From the NCBI GenBank assembly GCA_905182995.1, contig CAJJDP010000026.1:4442-68441 (forward strand): a stretch of DNA of 64,000 nt, given 5' to 3'. Position 1 is the stretch's first letter. Each line of letters opens with the position of its first letter. Shown piece after piece: positions 1 through 11,799 of this stretch. Both the position numbers and the translations under genes were made by a program. This DNA is from Paramecium octaurelia. Its lineage: Eukaryota; Ciliophora; Oligohymenophorea; Peniculida; Parameciidae. Below the pieces are notes generated by a model. The model worked only from the letters and a program-made list of their open reading frames with translations, made no database searches and was not told where the DNA came from.

Positions 1-1002
1 TCTATCCGTTTATGGGATGTTAAGACAGGATAATAAAAAGCCAAATTAGATGGTCATTCACTTTTTGTTTATTCAATTTGTTACTCTTCTGATGGAACTA
101 CATTAGCATCTGGTAGTGCAGATGAGTCTATCCGTTTATGGGATGTTAAGACAGGATAATAAAAAGCCAAATTAGATGGTCATTCATCATATGTGTTATC
201 AATTTGTTACTCTCCTGATGGTACTACATTAGCATCTGGTAGTCGAGATAACTCTATCCGCTTATGGGATGTTAAGACAGGATAATAAAAAGCCAAATTA
301 GATGGTCATTCATCAACTGTTTTTTCAATTTGTTACTCTCCTGATGGTACTACATTAGCATCCGGTAGTTATGATAACTCTATCCGTTTATGGGATGTTA
401 AGACAGGATAATAAAAAGCCAAATTAGATGGTCATTCAAATACAGTCTATTCAGTTTGTTACTCTCCTGATAGTGCTACATTAGCATCTGGTAGTGCAGA
501 TAAGTCTATCCGTTTATGGGATGTTAAGACAGGATAATAAAAAGCTAAATTGGATGGCCATTCATCAACAGTATATTCCGTCAATTTCTCTCCTGATGGA
601 AATACATTAGCTTCTGGTAGTTAAGATAACTATATCCGACTTTGGAATGTACAAACATCAAAGGAAATACTTCAATCAGATAGTAGCTATAAAGGTTTGC
701 TTGCCTAGTTTAACATACCTCTTACGAATAGCTCCTTATTGCCAAATGGTATTAATTATTAATTATTATTTAGTTAATCCTTATTGTACAATACTTAGAA
801 TTTGCCAGAATCCTTTGTTCTAAGCATCAGGAACACTTATCTTATAAGGACAATTCATGAATTATTAAGGGATAGATTTACACCCATTATTTAAATCCAA
901 AGGAAGTTGCTTTTTAGAAGACCTAAAGCAAAAGAAGTGAATTTGAACATTCATTAAAAAAATTACAATTATAATTTTAATCATTTTCTTAAAACTTTTT
1001 GA
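1..1002 (+). CDS. WD40-repeat protein, C-terminal part (5' end outside window)
   Basis: Frame 1 is open from the first base to TGA at 1000-1002 when TAA/TAG are read as Gln. It holds 42-residue (126-bp) WD repeats whose strands read [20 protein letters not shown], with the next unit starting at 127, 253, 379, 505 and 631. The first five units are nearly identical in DNA; the last is more diverged (LWNVQTSKE). About 115 residues without WD motifs follow. WD40 proteins form beta-propellers that act as scaffolds for protein binding. The specific function cannot be told because the N-terminus, where a kinase or other domain could lie, is missing. The near-identical units suggest recent amplification or gene conversion. 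The fold is certain; the exact end is less so, as the last residues are low-complexity. Confidence 0.9.
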
Positions 1003-1124
1003 ATAATATTTGTTTTTTGTTACTATTTAAATTTTTGGTAAATAATGAGATGTTAGAAACAACGGTTTTAAATTAATATTTATAGATGAACAATACACTA
1101 TTAAATTTATAATCTAAACAGAGT
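1003..1124. other. intergenic, nothing recognised
   Basis: A short AT-rich stretch between the WD40 stop and the start of the duplicated block. No ORF or RNA structure seen. Confidence 0.5.
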
Positions 1125-2505
1125 AAACAGGTTGTGTCTTAAAATGATAATTATAGATTTATAACAAAGATAACATTTCAAAAAAGAATAAACTTAATCC
1201 AATAAATAATTTAAACTATTACATTAAAATTACTCAATAAGTATTCTAAACCCTAATAAGATTTAGAGATCATCTCCATCCCTAACAATAATCTTAAATC
1301 AGCTCTATATGAATAACATCTAAAGGAGCTACTTTCAATAATAATTTTGCATATAAGAAACAGTTATTAATCATTAAGATAAGAACTATGTTATTTTCCC
1401 TCAAGCTGTTTTTTTTAGAAATTAATTATTATCTACACTACGATAATCAATCAACTAGTACAATTTTATTAATTCATTATGAAATTAAAAAATTACTCAA
1501 GATTGGATATTCATAGACATAATGGATAATGTTAAAAAAATAACAAACTGTGTAGACAATAAATTTATAGAATTAATTAAATTTATTATTACGTAAATGT
1601 AAGTTACACCCTCATATACTAGTGAATTTAAAATCAAATTGACAATTTTCTAGTAAACATTTGTCCTCCTCCAATAATTGCTCCTCCACTTCCTACCTTT
1701 TCTCCTCTACTTCTATTCTCCCTTATTACCTCCGTGGGAGAAATTGTGGATTATAAATGGAGGATTTGCTATCATTATGTATGTCTAAGTTGATAATTAT
1801 GAAAATCCATTTATATATATAATTTCATTCAAGTTTATTGTTGTATTAAAAATTATAATAATAATTTTGTTATATGTAAAAGGAATATCTATAATGCTTG
1901 ATTGCAGAATTCTTCAACTGAGAAAGAGATATTTTCACATGAGAATCGTCTAAAGACCATCTTTTTTTCTTGATTAAGTCAAATCTTTTAAAAATATCTA
2001 ATTTGAAAAGAATGTTTCACTATACATGCAATCTGCTCCCTCTTAAAATATAAATTATATATCTAATTCATAATGAAAATCTTAAAATTTCTAAGTTTTT
2101 TCTACAATAGCGAAACCTTCCATCACAAAAGATCTTTAATGTGTATATATATAAGGTAAGTTCCCAAAAGCACTATATTAGAATGAAGTTCATTTGATAA
2201 TTCTGCATTAAAATATTCAACTTTAAGATTGTTGTCTTTATGTCCAATATCATTATCTTACCCGAAATGAACACAACCTTAGCGGTGCCTTTCTAATTCA
2301 TTAATTTTTTTAATATTGAATCTCTATTATTGATATAACTTTTTACACTGTAAATAAAAATTAAATCTCTTTTTACCTCTCCCCCCTTTGAGTTTTCGCA
2401 TATACAAATAAATAAGAGAAAGTAGATTTTACAACTTTATGCTTGAACATTTATCATTTAGTTTAATATATTTTCTATTTATACTCACAAAAAAACAATA
2501 TTTTC
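1125..2505. repeat. first copy of a perfect 1381-bp direct duplication
   Basis: This block repeats base for base at 2507-3887 as far as I compared it by eye, with a constant offset of 1382. It is AT-rich and I find no convincing gene in either strand. A pyrimidine-rich patch at about 1660-1735 stands out, and on the minus strand gives a short glycine-rich reading, but it has no start, no intron pattern and no family resemblance. The copy ends directly at the single N, so it is best read as the end of one contig that overlaps the next. Confidence 0.9.
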
Positions 2506-2506
2506 N
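2506..2506. other. single ambiguous base (N) at a contig join
   Basis: The only N noticed in the window. It sits exactly between the two identical 1381-bp blocks, which is what a scaffolder leaves when it abuts two contigs without merging their overlap. Confidence 0.9.
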
Positions 2507-3887
2507 AAACAGGTTGTGTCTTAAAATGATAATTATAGATTTATAACAAAGATAACATTTCAAAAAAGAATAAACTTAATCCAATAAATAATTTAAACTA
2601 TTACATTAAAATTACTCAATAAGTATTCTAAACCCTAATAAGATTTAGAGATCATCTCCATCCCTAACAATAATCTTAAATCAGCTCTATATGAATAACA
2701 TCTAAAGGAGCTACTTTCAATAATAATTTTGCATATAAGAAACAGTTATTAATCATTAAGATAAGAACTATGTTATTTTCCCTCAAGCTGTTTTTTTTAG
2801 AAATTAATTATTATCTACACTACGATAATCAATCAACTAGTACAATTTTATTAATTCATTATGAAATTAAAAAATTACTCAAGATTGGATATTCATAGAC
2901 ATAATGGATAATGTTAAAAAAATAACAAACTGTGTAGACAATAAATTTATAGAATTAATTAAATTTATTATTACGTAAATGTAAGTTACACCCTCATATA
3001 CTAGTGAATTTAAAATCAAATTGACAATTTTCTAGTAAACATTTGTCCTCCTCCAATAATTGCTCCTCCACTTCCTACCTTTTCTCCTCTACTTCTATTC
3101 TCCCTTATTACCTCCGTGGGAGAAATTGTGGATTATAAATGGAGGATTTGCTATCATTATGTATGTCTAAGTTGATAATTATGAAAATCCATTTATATAT
3201 ATAATTTCATTCAAGTTTATTGTTGTATTAAAAATTATAATAATAATTTTGTTATATGTAAAAGGAATATCTATAATGCTTGATTGCAGAATTCTTCAAC
3301 TGAGAAAGAGATATTTTCACATGAGAATCGTCTAAAGACCATCTTTTTTTCTTGATTAAGTCAAATCTTTTAAAAATATCTAATTTGAAAAGAATGTTTC
3401 ACTATACATGCAATCTGCTCCCTCTTAAAATATAAATTATATATCTAATTCATAATGAAAATCTTAAAATTTCTAAGTTTTTTCTACAATAGCGAAACCT
3501 TCCATCACAAAAGATCTTTAATGTGTATATATATAAGGTAAGTTCCCAAAAGCACTATATTAGAATGAAGTTCATTTGATAATTCTGCATTAAAATATTC
3601 AACTTTAAGATTGTTGTCTTTATGTCCAATATCATTATCTTACCCGAAATGAACACAACCTTAGCGGTGCCTTTCTAATTCATTAATTTTTTTAATATTG
3701 AATCTCTATTATTGATATAACTTTTTACACTGTAAATAAAAATTAAATCTCTTTTTACCTCTCCCCCCTTTGAGTTTTCGCATATACAAATAAATAAGAG
3801 AAAGTAGATTTTACAACTTTATGCTTGAACATTTATCATTTAGTTTAATATATTTTCTATTTATACTCACAAAAAAACAATATTTTC
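2507..3887. repeat. second copy of the 1381-bp direct duplication
   Basis: Identical to 1125-2505. After 3887 the sequence continues as unique DNA, so this copy is probably the true continuation and the upstream one the redundant contig end, or the reverse. If it is an artefact, everything downstream is displaced by about 1.38 kb. Confidence 0.9.
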
Positions 3888-5722
3888 TCTTCGATATCAT
3901 CACACAGTATTTGAACAATTCAGTCTAAGGATTTCAGATAATTTGAATATTAGTGAGAAAGTGTTTGTAATTGTTAACTCCAAATGCTTGAAAAACTTTG
4001 GATGAATCAATCTTAGGATTTTAGTGTCCACCATTTCCTACATCTTCTTTTTCTGCAATTATCGATTCTCGTTGTAAGTAATTTGAAGTTTGTTGTAAAC
4101 ATTATTCCTTTTCTATTCAATTTTTACTCTAACTCGCGATTAAGTTTATCTCAATACAGTATTTAAATGATACTCAATCTTCCTAATGTAAAATATTAAA
4201 TAAATATTTTCTAATACTTGGCTAATAATTTTCAAAACGTTTATTTTGTAAATTATTCTTATACCACTGATATTACTTGGTTTAATTAATGAGCGCCATT
4301 ATTTTCTAAAAAAGTGTGATATTTTAGTATTGTAGTAAATTAAGCAATATGATACTTGAAAGCGAAGAAATCAAATGTGATACAAGATTTATCTGATAAA
4401 TAATGTTATTTAAAATTATAAAAAAATTAATGGTTATGTATATTTAAAATATTTTGTAATTTCCCTTTATAGATTAAAATTTAATCTAAACATAAACAAT
4501 TTTTAAGTCTTGCAAGAAATATAAGTTTATATCCTAATTTAGAATCTATTAATAAGAAATTATCTGAGATTAATGATACATAATATTATACAATATCCCA
4601 ATATCCCTTAATGGCTCTCTGAACATCTACTAGATTCTTACATCTTAATAAATTCTAAAAAATTAGCTATTGTAAATTTTATTGTTATTGGTTGTGTATA
4701 TGATACTGCCAGAACTATTGTGTTTTTTAAATCCAGTCAACTTATTCTACTTTTTTTCATAATTTGCATATGTTGCGATTTAATATAATTAGTTAGTTAA
4801 TGATATCTTTTTCAATAAATTATCTTTTCATTAAAATTTGATGTCACTAAAACCTAATGAGGCAGAGATTCCAAAAAGACTACACCAAACTAAGATAATC
4901 GAATATTGAGTTAAGAAATGAATTATAGCAAATCAATGATTTTTTACCTAAATCATTCGAGAAAAATAAAATCAATACAATAAAAATAGACAATAATATA
5001 ACATTAATATAAAATTAAGAAAAGGTGATTTATTTGTTTTAAATAGACATTCAGTTGAAATAAATATAAATTTCTAAAATAGATAGGAAATTCTTGAATA
5101 AGTATGGAAAAATCTAACTCACTAGTATTGTTTAATTGCAACTCAAGATAAGAAATTAATATATAAAATAAAAGAACTTGAATAAAAAAAAAATTCATTA
5201 GCATTAATGGAAAATAGGAGAAAAATTAGTTGAACTATTCAAGATGATTTTTAACAAAAATAATTTGGAATAAGAAAATACAATTTTAAAATATTTGTAA
5301 TAAGAAAGGTCCTAATCTGTAGATTGCTAAAATTGAACGTATTTTTAAAACTATTTAATTAACCTAAAAATATTAAGAACTAATGTTAGTAACTTTAAAC
5401 ATTATTCATAATTCGTATTTCCTAGAATTATTAATTGAACGGAAAAAATCATTTACTTCCAAATTTAAGTTTCTGATTAGAGGTATCAGTTATAAAACAA
5501 TAATTTAGTGTTGATAACTGTTCATCTAATTAATCTAAAACTATCTTTAATTCAACCATCAACATGTACCAAAAAGTTTATAATCTTACTCTTCTGAAAC
5601 TCTTAGAAGGGAAAAATTATAAATAAAGAACTAAAACAATTAAGATTATAAATAGGGCAGCGAAATTAATCTGATTTTTATATTGATACTCCAAAATATT
5701 TTAGATTGCATCATTTAAGATT
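3888..5722. other. long AT-rich stretch, no supportable gene
   Basis: About 1.8 kb. Several TGA-free runs exist under code 6 (for example plus strand around 4970-5330, lysine/asparagine/glutamine-rich), but none shows a good start, spliced introns or a family motif, and TGA is rare by chance at this composition. At 5565-5680 a 37-codon ORF (starting MYQKVYNL) lies in the same frame as the gene at 5723 but is separated from it by two TGA codons. It may be a decayed 5' exon. Confidence 0.4.
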
Positions 5723-6120
5723 ATGATGGAAAATGATCACTTATCTGGTTTATCAGCTTATTATCACAAAGCTAATTAGATAGTGAATGGTAAAATATTC
5801 TGTTTGTGTAATTTTGAAGAAATAAATCAAGAATTAAATTATTTAGATGGATCAACTAAATTGAATTCGGGTTTTTAAAAAGAAAAATAACACATAAGTT
5901 TTAAAATTAAATTCTAGGAACTATTGAAGTACCCTTCAGTGAATGTAAAGTATCTCCGCTATATTTTAGTATCTAGATATAGTTTAGGTTTTAATATCTT
6001 GATGGCAAATCATTAGAAAAGTATGGTTTGATTGCTCAATTACTTGAATTTGAAAAAATTTGTCTTTTTATCGCTATATTTTCGACTTGCTTTATTTCAT
6101 TATTTAATAAATAATACTGA
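5723..6120 (+). CDS. small protein of unknown function, two exons
   Basis: Starts at a double ATG (5723) and ends at TGA 6118-6120. A 20-nt GT...AG intron (gttttaaaattaaattctag, about 5905-5924) joins two open frames so that the spliced length is 126 codons exactly. The N-terminal exon contains FCLCNFEEINQELNYLDGST; the second contains VPFSECKVSP and LDGKSLEKYGLIAQLLEFEK, and ends in a hydrophobic tail. The composition is ordinary for coding sequence and differs from the flanking AT-rich DNA. I do not recognise the family. It is convergent with the vault protein gene, whose stop lies 54 bp away. It could be the surviving 3' part of a longer gene, since a same-frame fragment lies upstream. Confidence 0.4.
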
Positions 6121-6173
6121 AACTAGATTAAGCAGAATAGCAAATTATGATATTTATGATCTTTAATGATAAA

Positions 6174-8905
6174 TCATTTTAGATTTTCCCCAATAAATCC
6201 GTTGGCTGTATTAAATAGGTTAATAGGATTTTTGCCATCTGTAACCAAGAATCCTTTAAGTCCTAACCCTCCTAATAATTTAGCTTTAGTTTCTGGTCCA
6301 GCTTTAGCCATAGCTATTATAGTTTCTTTTCCAATAGCTTAGATTTATTGCTTGAATTTCTTTATCTCAATATCGGATAATTCTTTTGCTTTTTTGATTT
6401 CCAATTCAATAAGTTACTAAACATAACATTTAATATTATTACTCTCTGATAATTTAACTCTGCCTCTTATTCTTATCTTTGTTGTTCTAACAAAGCTTCT
6501 TATTCAATTTACAAAGCTTTAGATCTTAGCTCAGCTTAGTTGACTTCTGCTTCGGCTTTGATCTTCTTTTCCATAGTTTCAGCTATTGCTCTAGCTACAG
6601 CCTCTCCTTCTGCTCTAACTTTGGCACTCTATGCTTATTGTTTTAATAACTCGATTTTTGTTTCTTCTGCCTTAGCTTAATCAAGGAGTTTTTATCTCCC
6701 TAATTGCCCTTTAGCTTCTTATTCTAACTTTGAAGCTTAATGTCTAGATTGCATTTCTTAACTCTTTGAACTGATTTCTATTGCCAAATTGATACTCTGA
6801 CTCAATTACCTTCTAGTTGCTTCATCTGTGATCTCTTAGCCTTAAATATCCACAGATGTAATGACTAAATTGTTGGCTTCAAAGGTGTATGATGTTCTAA
6901 TTTCATTTCCTTCCTTTCCAAAAACAGCTTCCCTAATTTTGACGCTAGAGTTGTTATGAAAATCCTCAAATGTAATAGAAGAAACTGCTCCTCTTACTCT
7001 AGAAGCAATTGATTTACAAGCATCGCCAACAAAATCTTTAACTCCAAATAATTTTTAAGCATCATTAGGATCATCCTTATTTACTTTAAAATGCCAATTA
7101 TAACTGAGAGTTAGTTTTAATTTTGCATGGTCGCTTGTCTCTACAATCAATTAATCAGTCATAAAATCGGGGCCTAAACTTAAAGTTAAGGTTTGGATGA
7201 GGTTTTCAGCCTTAGGCTTTCCACCTGATAATTTAATGACTGTAAATTATTCATCAGGTCCAAGCATCACAAGATCTGGTCCAAAAACTACTCTTGACTT
7301 CTTGAGTTTGTAGTCATATAATTGGATGGCAGAATTGTGGGGTGCTTTGAATGAAATGATTTTGGTTTTGTCCCTTGGCTTGAGTTATTCTGATTCAAAA
7401 TTATAAGCGATTTTTCCAGATGCTTACACTGACGGAGGAACGTATGGTTATCCAGTTGAAGCTCTTTAAACGAGAATTTCAACATTTTCAGGTAAGTGCT
7501 TCTCCCATAAGGATTCATGTGCTTCCAAAAGATAGGTTTTTCCTTTGATTCTAGAAATGAAATGAAGAATATTACTCTTTGACTTCTCCAGTACGATTGT
7601 CTCTGACATAGATACCTTCGTTTGCATCCAAAGGAATGGCTCTTCTCTTTTCTATCACCTTGATTTTAACTCCTGGAATGTATTCTCTAGGGCCTCTAAT
7701 GATCCATCTCTAACCAGCTTTTCTGAATTGTCCGTCATCTTCGGAATGGTCGTAAATGGCCTAAACCAAAAGAGCTTCTTCTTCGCCTAATATAACAATC
7801 TTATTTTAGTAAAATTCCATACATCCTCGATTTTGCCCCCTAATAATTCTTCTCCTGGTTGTAAAAAGAAAGTTGTCTCTCCTTTGATCAACACTTGAAT
7901 TCCCCAATCATTTTATTAGAGTTTTGGATTATAAGGATTAAGAATAATACAATAATTTCTTGATCCAAGAGTAATAGCTTATTCAACAGCAACTAGTTAT
8001 TCATAGACATCCGTGATATGAACTTATGCTTACTTATTAGTGACAATCCACTCATTTCCAGGTTTTCTCTATATACCATAAACATCAGTGAACTCATTAA
8101 GTGCTCTTAGATGAACGCACACTTTGTCTGTAAGTACTACTCCTCTTACTACTTCAGATACTCTTTCGAATGTGTCTGGCAAATAAGAACCTGTCGTTCT
8201 GATGAGCCATTCTTATCTAATATAAAGATAAAATCTCTAATTACCCTGCTCTTCTTTCCTTGCCATTTTTATCAATAAATGTTTATGTTGCCTTTAGTTT
8301 TAAAGCCTAATTTGGCTTAATGACCTCTGCCTTTACAATTTCGACTATCTACTCTTCTGCTCTTGGATAGTAAGTAAATGGTCCGTTGCGTTGCCTAAAT
8401 TATGTTTAAATGAAAAAAATACCATTCTTCTCCAGCCTATTTCTATTTTCCATCTGCAACGAAATCCCTGATGGCAACTAACCTCAATGCTGTATTCTGT
8501 TAGACAATAAGTAATGTTTCTACTTTGCCTTCCAATTTTTCCCCTAAATTGTTGTTATGTTTAAACATTACCAGGGAACAAAGGAAAAGGGTCTGGATAA
8601 TCATCAGCTGTTCTGAACTCTATTTCCCCCCTTTAAATTTCAACTTCTCCATAAGCATTCTTGACTGGCGAATTTTTATTATCTCTTAGGATTGGATTCT
8701 AAATCTTGCAATAAGTCTTAGGTGGTAAACTAATCATTTTGCTTGGACCTTCTATAATACTTTCATGCTCCTTTCGAATGAAAGTATGTGGGCCAACTTC
8801 AAGCCTAAAATTTTTCTTGGAATATCATTACCTTGCTGTGTTTGTATTTTAATCCAAAACATGAATGAATTAGTTTGGAGGAATTCTCGTGACGTATTCT
8901 GCCAT
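6174..8905 (-). CDS. MVP: major vault protein
   Basis: ATG at 8905-8903, TGA at 6176-6174. The N-terminus reads [20 protein letters not shown] and then, after an intron, [13 protein letters not shown], matching the opening of major vault proteins. Several vault repeats follow ([18 protein letters not shown] and [16 protein letters not shown] are typical), then a shoulder region and a long Glu/Ala/Lys-rich helix as in the cap-helix domain, and a C-terminus near [20 protein letters not shown]. The estimated length of about 850 residues equals the family norm. At least six introns of 25-28 nt are visible (for example 7551-7575). MVP polymerises into the shell of the vault ribonucleoprotein particle in the cytoplasm; its biological role is unsettled. 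No vault RNA, TEP1 or vPARP gene is seen nearby. Confidence 0.93.
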
Positions 8906-10209
8906 TAATATATGATATTTTAATTAATGAATTAAATACCTTTCTTCTTATGGCTTTGAGTTAATGAAATTAAAGATATTAATTTTTTATCATTTTTTGG
9001 ATACATTTTATAATTATGTTGTATTATTATAATTATTAAATTTATTTTTAAAATACTACTATTGATATTAAAATATGCTATTTTGTTGATCCAAACATTT
9101 AAATTAATCGAATATTCATTTTTGTTCACTTTTGCTTATTGAAGTCATTAAATACTTATTTGATATTTTCACATAATCCCAACAATAGAAAGTAGAATCT
9201 AATCTTTAACAGAATAATGAATTGTAAATATCCATATTAAATATTGCAAAATATCATTTTAACAAAAAAACTGAGTTAAAAATACCTAATCTAGTTCAAC
9301 AGTTTATTATTATAGGTAAATTAGGCAGCTATAAAATACAATAAGGGATGAAGAACATTTGTTTGGTTTAGACTTGAATCACAATTATTTTGAGAGGGGA
9401 AAAACAAGAAATTAAATCTCAGCCAGAATGAAAAATTTCCTACAATATAAAATCAAAATAAATAGCCATTTCTCTAAAGTACTGAATCAACAACAGTAGT
9501 GCTATTCAAATTCACACTTGTCATAAATTTCCTTTAAATAGCCTTTATTAATTCAATGAGAATTATTGCTTGTTAATTTTCTTAAACCTGATACATGATT
9601 AACATTATAAATGATTGAGCTATTCTTGACTATATAAATTTTTAAATTTGAGCAAGTATTAATTTTGCTTAATAGATAATTTAATTATTTGGTAAAGTTA
9701 TAAAATACCCTAAAAAAATAAAGGAGTGGTAGTATAAGCAAAGTCTATACTTGGATTTAGTTGGAATAATTACACAAGCAAAATTTCTATTATTCATTTT
9801 GATCTTAATCCGAAATCATAAATTCAGCATTTAATTACTTGAGATTAAATTTCATGGATTCTTAGGCAAAACCAGTGATGAAAATTTTGTTAATAATTTG
9901 TTACTCATTGATTTTCTTCTATTTGATTTTCCAAATTGATTGACAATTAATGAGATTGTATTTCAGAATCTTTTAATGAGTTGAAACACACTTTATTTTA
10001 TGAATTTCAAGAATTATTTCTTTAGAAAATTTGTTATTAACCACATTAATATTAATCACTGAAGTGATATTACAAAACTTAGTTTTTTTTCTCTTCATAA
10101 CAACATGAACTTATACGAAATTAATTCATAATTAAAAAAATTATGTTCTTGAAGAAGAATTAGATTCTAGGAATCATTTACTTGAATATTTTTATATTAT
10201 TCTATCTCA
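8906..10209. other. 1.3 kb intergenic, no gene seen
   Basis: Very AT-rich DNA between the head of the vault gene and the tail of the transporter gene. Short TGA-free runs occur but none has start, splice and motif support. The region just upstream of 8905 should hold the MVP promoter, but no recognisable element was found. Confidence 0.5.
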
Positions 10210-11579
10210 TCATGAATAAATCTAGCTGACTATTGCTCCTGTGAAACCAGAAATTCCTGCAACAATCCCTATCAATAATGTAACTATTATATTGGAATCT
10301 GACCACTTTTTTCCTTCCTTTAATTCTAAAGTAATATACAATGCACAGGGTAGGACTATAACCATAATCATACCAAAAATCCCTCCTAGCAAACCAAAAA
10401 TTGCCCTAATTAAAAAAAATAAATTACTTTACATTTGGATATATCATTGCAATAACTCCTGTTGTATATTATAAAACTACTGTACAAATAACATAAGCCT
10501 TCCAACTTTTTTCCTTATCAATCAATTGTAAAACTGTCAACCTAGAAGGGTTTAAGTTGATTGGAACTGCGAAAAACATAATAAAAGCAAATAAGGCTTT
10601 GGCCAATGTAAATGGGATATCGTCATAATTATCTATAATAATTTTTTCTGTCTTATCAAAAAAGCTTAAGTATCCAAAAATCATTAAAGTTAAATAAATT
10701 ATAGCTTCTGAAGCGATGGCTCTATTAAATATTTTGGACATTCTCTTCAATGTTGATCTTTTTAATTCAGATCTTATTGGAAATATTAACTAGTGGCAAA
10801 TATAACCAAAAAAAGTTGCTGCAAATGTACTAGTTAATTAAATGTTAAAATCAAAATATACTATCTTATCTGAATCAAAAGTATTTGAAACATTAATAAA
10901 GAAATAAATTACAATTGTCACAAGAATATATGCTATAATTAAGATTTATAAATGAGTGAAATATCTTAAGGAATATAAGTCTTTCATCATACTGATTGGG
11001 AAGTTTATAATCATAAATATTGATCCACCAATATATCTGACTTGATCCTTATATGATTCATCAAAGTTAAACTTTAACAAAACCTACCAAACCAGTTATA
11101 CGAACAAAATTTAATAACAAACAATTGCTCCGAAAGTATAACAAATAACATCCACAGAATAAAATTTTTACATACTTGGCCCTAAAGCAAATTTGACTAA
11201 TTCTGCATATGAGCGCTAATCATACTTGAATGCACATTTCATTAATATCTACATAGAGAATCTGGATAATAATGCACAGATAATCATAAGTATAATACAA
11301 TTTATTAATCCAGATTAAACAGGATTTGCTATGAATTTTAGGAAAATATATTTTACACGGAAAGGATAGCATACCCGAACCCATTGCGGCACACATAAGC
11401 GCAATAACCGACTATCGAAGAGATCCTTTTTTCATTGGTCCAAATGTCCTTACAAACCAAGTATAATGCAATGTGCTCTTCTCTAATTCTCCTTCATCAC
11501 TCAAATTATCTGCTGATTAGTTAACTCCATCTTCTTGTAATTTAGAGGATAGATCGTCTTCAGATCTCTATATTTTCAT
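10210..11579 (-). CDS. AAAP/SLC38-type amino-acid transporter
   Basis: ATG at 11579, TGA at 10212-10210. A hydrophilic N-terminus (MKIQRSEDDLSSKLQEDG) precedes about ten or eleven hydrophobic helices. The first helix carries the AAAP-type signature AAMGSGMLSFPSNPVQSG, interrupted by a 28-nt intron in the Phe-Pro-Ser region. Later helices include YAELVKFALGPSMQKFYSVD and the loop with FPIRSELKRSTLKRM that many SLC38 homologues share. A 22-nt intron near 10412 restores the frame for the last helices, and the protein ends GISGFTGAIVSQIYS. Such proteins exchange neutral or cationic amino acids with protons or sodium across plasma, vacuolar or lysosomal membranes; substrate cannot be told from sequence. 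Length (about 430 residues) is normal. Confidence 0.85.
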
Positions 11580-11799
11580 TTTTTTTAATTAATGATTCTA
11601 TAGAGAAAATTATACAGTCAAGTATTTGAAATAAATATTGAGTACCTATTCAATAATAAGCTATTTGATTTTGGAAAGAAAAATTATTCAACACAATTGG
11701 GTATCTGGAGCTACTTTTTACTCTTAGTTTTGAATGTTATGAAAGTAATTGCTTTTACGATGGCTTTTACATTTATTATGACAAATAAAAATAAAACAA

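Noticed and set aside
1660..1735. Glycine-rich minus-strand reading in the pyrimidine-rich patch (and its copy near 3043-3118)
   Set aside because: No start, no splice context and no family match; probably composition only.
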